IMG/VR virus record: IMGVR_UViG_3300009428_000029
Location: 1-34,876 of that record
Source of the DNA: a virus
Direction: 5' to 3' (one strand)
Length of the DNA stretch: 34,876 nucleotides
Shown piece after piece: positions 31,221 to 34,876 of the stretch. Made by a program: the position numbers and the translations under genes. Numbering within the stretch: position 1 is the stretch's first letter; the number at the start of each line of letters is the position of its first letter. The notes beneath the pieces are model-generated. The model was given only the letters and a program-made list of their open reading frames with translations, was not told where the DNA came from and did not search any database.

Positions 31221-31562
31221 TCATTCCTTTAATCCTATATTCTTTGATAACATACCATTCTTTATCAACCCCTTAGCCCAGTCGTTAATTACTTGCTTAA
31301 TGAATTTAGGTCCTTGATTATATTTTAACTTAAAATACTTAAGCAAATCTTCACCACTAATCACATTACCATCGAATTTTATCTCAAAAACCTTTCTTTG
31401 TTTATATTCATTACCATCCCTGTATGTCTCTACTGCCTTTCTGTAGTTCCTAGTTAAATCTTCTTCAATAGTTTTAACCACAATAGAATGGTCAGTATTC
31501 TCTGATAATACACTAGTTAACATTTTTAATTGATTCTCAGTTATAACTAACTTCTTTCTCAT
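31221..31562 (-). CDS. Small protein with ITEN-type N-terminus
   Basis: A 113-residue basic protein starting MRKKLVITENQLKMLTSVL and followed by S-E at 21-22; L-S-E there fits the prohead protease rule. The start resembles that of the gene at 28520-28711. The remainder (FEIKFDGNVISGEDLLKYFK, QVINDWAKGLIKNGMLSKNI) looks like a small alpha/beta domain with a winged-helix-like tail, but no family is recognised. It is the first gene of a coupled pair with 30897-31217. A TATTTATT sequence lies three bases before its ATG, a near match to the octamer of other genes. Confidence 0.6.
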   Translation of the reverse strand: MRKKLVITENQLKMLTSVLSENTDHSIVVKTIEEDLTRNYRKAVETYRDGNEYKQRKVFEIKFDGNVISGEDLLKYFKLKYNQGPKFIKQVINDWAKGLIKNGMLSKNIGLKE

Positions 31563-31585
31563 GATAATAAATATCGTAAAAAGAT

Positions 31586-31897
31586 TTAAAGTCCAACTAA
31601 TTCTTTTAATTTATCCTTAGATAACGCTCCAGGTAATTTATCAGTAACCTCACCGTCGTTAAACACTATAGTTGTTGGGATACTTCTAATTGAATATTTA
31701 GCAGCAGCTTCAGGTGCTGAATCAACATTAACCTTACCTATTATTACACCTGGGTTCTCCTTTGAAAAGTCTTCTAATATTGAACCATACATCCTACAAG
31801 GCCCACACCATTCTGCCCAAAAATCAATTAGAACTACCTTATCTTTATTTTCTTTTAAAATTTCTTCAAAATTCGAATCATCAACTTTTACAATCAT
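31586..31897 (-). CDS. Thioredoxin
   Basis: A 103-residue thioredoxin that reduces disulfides, in phages often supporting ribonucleotide reductase or the replication machinery. The active site WCGPC is at about 30-34 within DFWAEWCGPCRM, and the cis-Pro loop RSIPTTIVF and the NDGEVTDKLPGAL end are typical. ATG at 31897 is chosen because it gives the normal family length; a longer frame from 31993 would add an unlikely Tyr/Ile-rich leader and would run through the promoter at 31952-31981. Very confident. Confidence 0.95.
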   Translation of the reverse strand: MIVKVDDSNFEEILKENKDKVVLIDFWAEWCGPCRMYGSILEDFSKENPGVIIGKVNVDSAPEAAAKYSIRSIPTTIVFNDGEVTDKLPGALSKDKLKELVGL

Positions 31898-31951
31898 AAC
31901 TTTTTTTCTTAAACTTAATTTATATTGTTTATTATATTTAATATATATATA

Positions 31952-31981
31952 CAAATATATATATTTATATCTAAAAATCAA
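31952..31981 (-). promoter_or_regulatory. Bacteroidota-type promoter of the thioredoxin gene
   Basis: On the minus strand TTG (31981-31979), a 19-base spacer and TATATTTG (31959-31952), about 54 bases before the thioredoxin ATG. It overlaps the start codon and box of the divergent gene at 31981. Confidence 0.65.
31962..31969 (+). promoter_or_regulatory. TATTTATA box before the 83-residue gene
   Basis: TATTTATA, 11 bases before the ATG at 31981. It lies within the spacer of the divergent thioredoxin promoter, so the two start signals overlap and may exclude each other. Confidence 0.38.
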
Positions 31982-32232
31982 TGACCGATACAAAAATAAT
32001 TTTAAACGTCATAAAAACATCAATCCCTAACGACCACCCACACTTATATTTGTACGTAACTGGTAATAGAAAAGATAAAGAAAGAGCGATTATAAACACT
32101 GTAAAATTATTTGAGGGTATATTGACACCACCATACAGTATAGGTCACGTTAGGAGAGCTGTAAAGACCTTCTTAAAGAGTAAAGAAAGTCAACACAAGA
32201 GTGGTGAAATAAAAATATCACCAATTTACTAA
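31981..32232 (+). CDS. Small basic protein of unknown function
   Basis: An 83-residue, Lys-rich protein with an alpha/beta look (HLYLYVTGNRKDKERAIINT, IGHVRRAVKTFLKSKESQ). No known motif, membrane helix or tag. It is divergent from thioredoxin and separated from the PcfJ-like gene by that gene's own promoter. Composition suits a nucleic-acid- or protein-binding early protein, but no function can be assigned. Confidence 0.55.
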   Translation: MTDTKIILNVIKTSIPNDHPHLYLYVTGNRKDKERAIINTVKLFEGILTPPYSIGHVRRAVKTFLKSKESQHKSGEIKISPIY

Positions 32233-32237
32233 TTTAA

Positions 32238-32269
32238 TTTGGTAGTTTATTTATTATTTACTATATTTG
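32238..32269 (+). promoter_or_regulatory. Bacteroidota-type promoter of the PcfJ-like gene
   Basis: TTTG at 32238-32241, a 20-base spacer and TATATTTG at 32262-32269, a full consensus match. Transcription would start near 32276, which supports the ATG at 32293. Confidence 0.72.
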
Positions 32270-32292
32270 ACAATATCTTAAAAATAAATAGT

Positions 32293-33501
32293 ATGAAAGA
32301 AAGTCAAAAAGTTAAAGAAAAGTTTTATAAAGATGGTCATGTAATGCTTGGTGAACACTACTCAAGTAAGGTTAAAAAATTATATGAACTATACGAGTCT
32401 GATAAATTTAAAGCTAGGGTATATTTTATGAACGAAAAATACGACTTTGTTAATAGTAGACTAGTCTTATTTATGAAAGATAATGGTGATTTTGATATTG
32501 TTAACTTTGTTAGAACTTACGGAATTAGTAAAACCAATAGAGTATACTCTAGAGAAAAAAGAACGTTCCAACTAAAATTTAGTAAGAATAAATTCACACT
32601 AATCATAAATAATAGACAAAGTAGAGTTATTGCACCCACATTATCAAATATTCTTAATGAAATTATACATTTTGATTCTGTATATGAGTCAAATGGCCCA
32701 CATGACCCGAATAAAGATATTTTAAATTTACTTAGTGAAAGATTTGCATGGATTAGATTTATTAGAGAAAATACTTCATTACATAATATAAGTCTTAATA
32801 CATTTATAAATAAAAAATTATTTAGTCTTAAAAAAGCACTTAAATACTATTTTAAATGTCCCTACCCAGTAGCTAAGTTATTTAATGACTCAAAAACAAG
32901 TCATAACGGAATTGCTTATGTCAGACACTACATGGATTATATATCAAATATCGAATCTTTTAAGTCATCATGGGTTAATGAGAGTTTTGATTTTGTGTAC
33001 GACTGTTTAAAAATGGCTAAGATTGTAGATAAAAAAATTAATGCATCTTGGTCCGACAGGAGACTTAAAGAAGAGCATGATAAATGGAGTAAGACAATAA
33101 ACGATATAATGTTTATTGATTGTGATAGAGAAATGAATATAAGTGAAATATTCTTAGATTTTGAAAAATTTTCTAATTATAAGGTAATAAAAACAACGAA
33201 GAGATTAGCACAAGAAGGGTTAAGTATGAACCACTGTGTGGGTAGTTACGTTAGCCGTATAGAGAGTTATAGTTGTGCTATATACACTTTGAATAAACAC
33301 ACCTTAGAATTAAAAAGAAGCTGGCTTAAGGGTAAACAGGTATTAAGTATTGGGCAACTAGTCACATTTAGTAATGGCGCCCCTAACGAAATCCTTAAAA
33401 AAGAAGTTATTGAATGTGTGAATAACTTCAACAAAAAACTACACGATATTACTTGCGTAGAAACTTTGATTGATGAAGATGAAGAAATGTTCCCATTCTA
33501 A
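32293..33501 (+). CDS. PcfJ-like protein
   Basis: A 402-residue protein whose C-terminal region (about 296-360) matches the PcfJ family known from conjugative plasmids and phages: RLAQEGLSMNHCVGSYVSRI followed by SCAIYTLNKHTLELKRSW and a GKQVLSIGQL strand. The His-Cys-Val-Gly-Ser-Tyr core is diagnostic. The family function is unknown. The N-terminal 290 residues are helical and Lys/Asn-rich without a known motif. ATG at 32293 is chosen over one at 32239 because the consensus promoter lies between them. A strong terminator follows directly. Confidence 0.78.
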   Translation: MKESQKVKEKFYKDGHVMLGEHYSSKVKKLYELYESDKFKARVYFMNEKYDFVNSRLVLFMKDNGDFDIVNFVRTYGISKTNRVYSREKRTFQLKFSKNKFTLIINNRQSRVIAPTLSNILNEIIHFDSVYESNGPHDPNKDILNLLSERFAWIRFIRENTSLHNISLNTFINKKLFSLKKALKYYFKCPYPVAKLFNDSKTSHNGIAYVRHYMDYISNIESFKSSWVNESFDFVYDCLKMAKIVDKKINASWSDRRLKEEHDKWSKTINDIMFIDCDREMNISEIFLDFEKFSNYKVIKTTKRLAQEGLSMNHCVGSYVSRIESYSCAIYTLNKHTLELKRSWLKGKQVLSIGQLVTFSNGAPNEILKKEVIECVNNFNKKLHDITCVETLIDEDEEMFPF

Positions 33502-33504
33502 AAT

Positions 33505-33533
33505 AAAAAGCTGGCTAGTAACCAGCTTTTTTT
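33505..33533. terminator. Bidirectional terminator between converging genes
   Basis: AAAAAGCTGG (33505-33514) pairs with CCAGCTTTTT (33522-33531) around a 7-base loop, with T-runs on both strands. It serves the PcfJ-like gene on the plus strand and overlaps the last codons and stop of the zinc-ribbon-like gene on the minus strand. Confidence 0.85.
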
Positions 33534-33769
33534 AGTTCTTCTTTAGTCGGGAACCCTAAGTCCATTTGACATACCTTACAAATCTTTTTAACCTGTATTG
33601 GTGTTCCATAAATAGGTTTAACATCATACTCTAAATGCTTACATTCTTCTTGCATACTATTAACCTTTTCATTAAGTTTAACTATTTCAGTCTTAAACTT
33701 AGAAACTGATTTACTAACGTCTTCAGGTGACAAATTATCCCCAGGGCTAGCTTGTGAGTCTTCTACCAT
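33515..33769 (-). CDS. Small protein with coiled coil and zinc-ribbon-like Cys/His motif
   Basis: An 84-residue protein. Residues about 15-42 form a coiled coil (VSKFKTEIVKLNEKVNSMQE). Then come ECKHLEYDV and KKICKVCQMDLG, giving C-x-H ... C-x2-C, a likely zinc-binding site. Such small Zn proteins often bind nucleic acid or serve as adaptors. The end GFPTKEELKKAGY overlaps a terminator hairpin. Function unknown. Confidence 0.65.
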   Translation of the reverse strand: MVEDSQASPGDNLSPEDVSKSVSKFKTEIVKLNEKVNSMQEECKHLEYDVKPIYGTPIQVKKICKVCQMDLGFPTKEELKKAGY

Positions 33770-33790
33770 TTTAAAAAATTTTTAAGAAAC

Positions 33791-34159
33791 TTATTGATTA
33801 TTTGTGTAAATCTCTGGATTTTGTTTTCCGAAAACTCTGATGATTTCTCCAGCCTTAGCGTTAGCTTCGTTTTCAATAGGTGACCCATCATCACCCTCTT
33901 CAGCTAACCCAGTTAAATCACCACGCTCATTTTGCTGGTGGTGAACTAATTCATGCGCTACTGAACGCATTACGTCCATTATAGCTCTATCTTTTATGTA
34001 AATACAAGCGAAATGGTCCTCTATATTGTAATAAGCACTTGTAGTGATATCCTTTCTATCAACTGTAAGTTTTATCTTACATGATTTTTCAATACCTAAG
34101 AAGTCATTTACAAAAAGTATAAATTTCTCCATTAAATCCCTATTTGACATCATTTCCAT
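33791..34159 (-). CDS. HExxH zinc metallopeptidase-like protein
   Basis: A 122-residue protein with the zinc motif HELVHH at 69-74 (H69, E70, H73) inside a helix (MRSVAHELVHHQQNERGD). Downstream is an ENEANAKAGEII helix whose Glu residues could be the third zinc ligand, as in gluzincin-type peptidases. No signal peptide or membrane helix, so it acts in the cytoplasm or virion. The substrate is unknown. It is very short for a metallopeptidase, so only the minimal catalytic core is present. ATG at 34159 or the one at 34150 may be the start. Confidence 0.75.
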   Translation of the reverse strand: MEMMSNRDLMEKFILFVNDFLGIEKSCKIKLTVDRKDITTSAYYNIEDHFACIYIKDRAIMDVMRSVAHELVHHQQNERGDLTGLAEEGDDGSPIENEANAKAGEIIRVFGKQNPEIYTNNQ

Positions 34160-34164
34160 ATTTA

Positions 34165-34443
34165 TTAGTTTACAGTGTCAAGCATAATAATATCAGGCAT
34201 ATCCATATTATCAAATTCAATAGTATCAAATTCAATAGTATCAACAACCATAGTGTCAATAACCATAACATCAAATGATGCAGTATCTAAATATTCTGTA
34301 TTTTCAACACAGATAATAGAATCCTCTTTTTTATTTAAAGCGAATACAAAAGCAATAATTAATGCTGTTACTATTAACGCTATCCTAAGTATTAATTTAT
34401 TCATTTTCTCAGTCTTACCTAAATCTTTATCTATTTTTCCCAT
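34165..34443 (-). CDS. Membrane-anchored protein with acidic pentapeptide repeats
   Basis: A 92-residue protein with a membrane helix at about 18-38 (LILRIALIVTALIIAFVFAL) after a short basic N-terminus. The rest consists largely of pentads ending in Asp (VMVID, TMVVD, TIEFD, TIEFD), coded by 15-base tandem repeats. The repeats are probably outside the cytoplasm. Single anchor plus short repeat tail resembles small spanin-like or superinfection-related proteins, but no function is recognised. The internal ATG at residue 14 is an alternative start. Confidence 0.6.
   Translation of the reverse strand: MGKIDKDLGKTEKMNKLILRIALIVTALIIAFVFALNKKEDSIICVENTEYLDTASFDVMVIDTMVVDTIEFDTIEFDNMDMPDIIMLDTVN
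34211..34285 (-). repeat. 15-base tandem repeats in the membrane-protein gene
   Basis: Five 15-base units beginning tcaa on the plus strand; the first two (34211-34225, 34226-34240) are identical and the others diverged. They encode Asp-ending pentapeptides. Confidence 0.7.
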
Positions 34444-34447
34444 ATTC

Positions 34448-34876
34448 TTACTTGTTTTTTAAGTAGACATCTTTGCTACTACCATCGTAATATAATTTTT
34501 CTATCTCCTTGTTTAATAATTTTAATTCTTTTTGAATTTTTTTCCTTTCAACCCTAACAGATTTATCATTACCCATTAAGCCCTTCAACTTATCAGTTAA
34601 TCCTTCCTTTTCTCTTTCTAACTCCTTAACCTCAGGAGCTTGTCTCTTAGGTCTATTAGTCTGCTTGTCAAGTAAGTCCATCTTACCAGCAACCTTATCA
34701 GCTAATTCTGGACTATTATTAGCAGCTGCTATCTCAGCACCACTATCATCCGCATCGGTGTAAGCATCATATCCTTCCATATTCGTCTTTATAAAATCTT
34801 CAATAACATCTCCGTAATTAAGATAAGTCTTAATAACAGCATCCGACGCTGGAGAACCTGGTTTAGCAACCTTGTA
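34448..34876 (-). CDS. Unknown protein, 5' part cut by the window edge
   Basis: The frame is open up to the right edge, and the 32 codons upstream of the ATG at 34780 are clearly coding (KPGSPASDAVIKTYLNYGDV), so that ATG is internal and the gene starts outside the window. The visible 142 residues contain an acidic region (YDAYTDADDSGAEIAAANN) and then a Lys/Glu-rich helical tail with coiled-coil character (ERKKIQKELKLLNKEIEKLY). It ends five bases before the membrane-protein gene. No family recognised. Confidence 0.65.
   Translation of the reverse strand, partial: YKVAKPGSPASDAVIKTYLNYGDVIEDFIKTNMEGYDAYTDADDSGAEIAAANNSPELADKVAGKMDLLDKQTNRPKRQAPEVKELEREKEGLTDKLKGLMGNDKSVRVERKKIQKELKLLNKEIEKLYYDGSSKDVYLKNK

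Overview
The window is part of a large, AT-rich, T4-like tailed phage (myovirus type) that very probably infects a Bacteroidota host. The phage assignment rests on a syntenic T4-type head block read on the minus strand: large terminase, portal, prohead protease, scaffold and major capsid protein. The host assignment is an inference. It rests on several TTG-N19/20-TAnnTTTG promoters, the consensus of the Bacteroidota primary sigma factor, and on the general lack of Shine-Dalgarno sequences before A/T-rich start sites.

Layout. 1-3962 (+): the end of a fibre-like gene, two tandem GT25-type glycosyltransferases, a beta-rich fibre or spike protein and two small genes. 4086-6793 (-): a cargo block of two multidomain proteins flanking a two-helix membrane protein. 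6891-17336 (-): the head module. It also carries a stand-alone PAS domain protein, a coiled-coil protein with a probable frameshift, and helical core candidates. 17421-22570 (-): tightly overlapping virion-type genes of unknown function, including two reading frames joined across a run of ten A's. 22670-33501: mostly metabolic and host-interaction genes in both orientations. These are thymidylate synthase, a KTSC protein, a ClpC-like unfoldase, another tagged cargo protein, a lytic transglycosylase-like protein, an LRR protein, small paralogues, thioredoxin and a PcfJ-like protein. 33515-34876 (-): small genes including an HExxH metallopeptidase, and a gene cut by the window edge. No tRNA gene, CRISPR array, insertion sequence or gene-free stretch over 300 bases was seen.

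Most interesting proposal: a capsid-cargo tagging system. Three unrelated proteins begin with M-x3-IKKLLRE followed by G or A, always with Glu at residue 11. One of them carries a second full copy inside the chain at about residues 165-177. T4-type prohead proteases cut after (L/I)-x-E, and the major capsid protein here has a fitting L-T-E at residues 58-60. The tag therefore looks like a cleavable capsid-targeting peptide, comparable to those of the T4 internal proteins and Alt. The tagged bodies contain ParB-like, Cys-His-Asp hydrolase-like and ADP-ribosyltransferase-like sequences, which suits proteins injected with the DNA. The internal copy suggests one precursor is split into two effectors. 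At DNA level three tag copies are 32-base blocks differing by at most one base.

Regulation seems to use two signals. TTG/TAnnTTTG promoters are found only in the right part (24-32 kb). An octamer TATTTATA, always in the same orientation relative to the next gene, lies before eleven genes including the protease, scaffold, terminase and cargo genes, and may mark a later promoter class. Hairpin terminators separate most transcription units.
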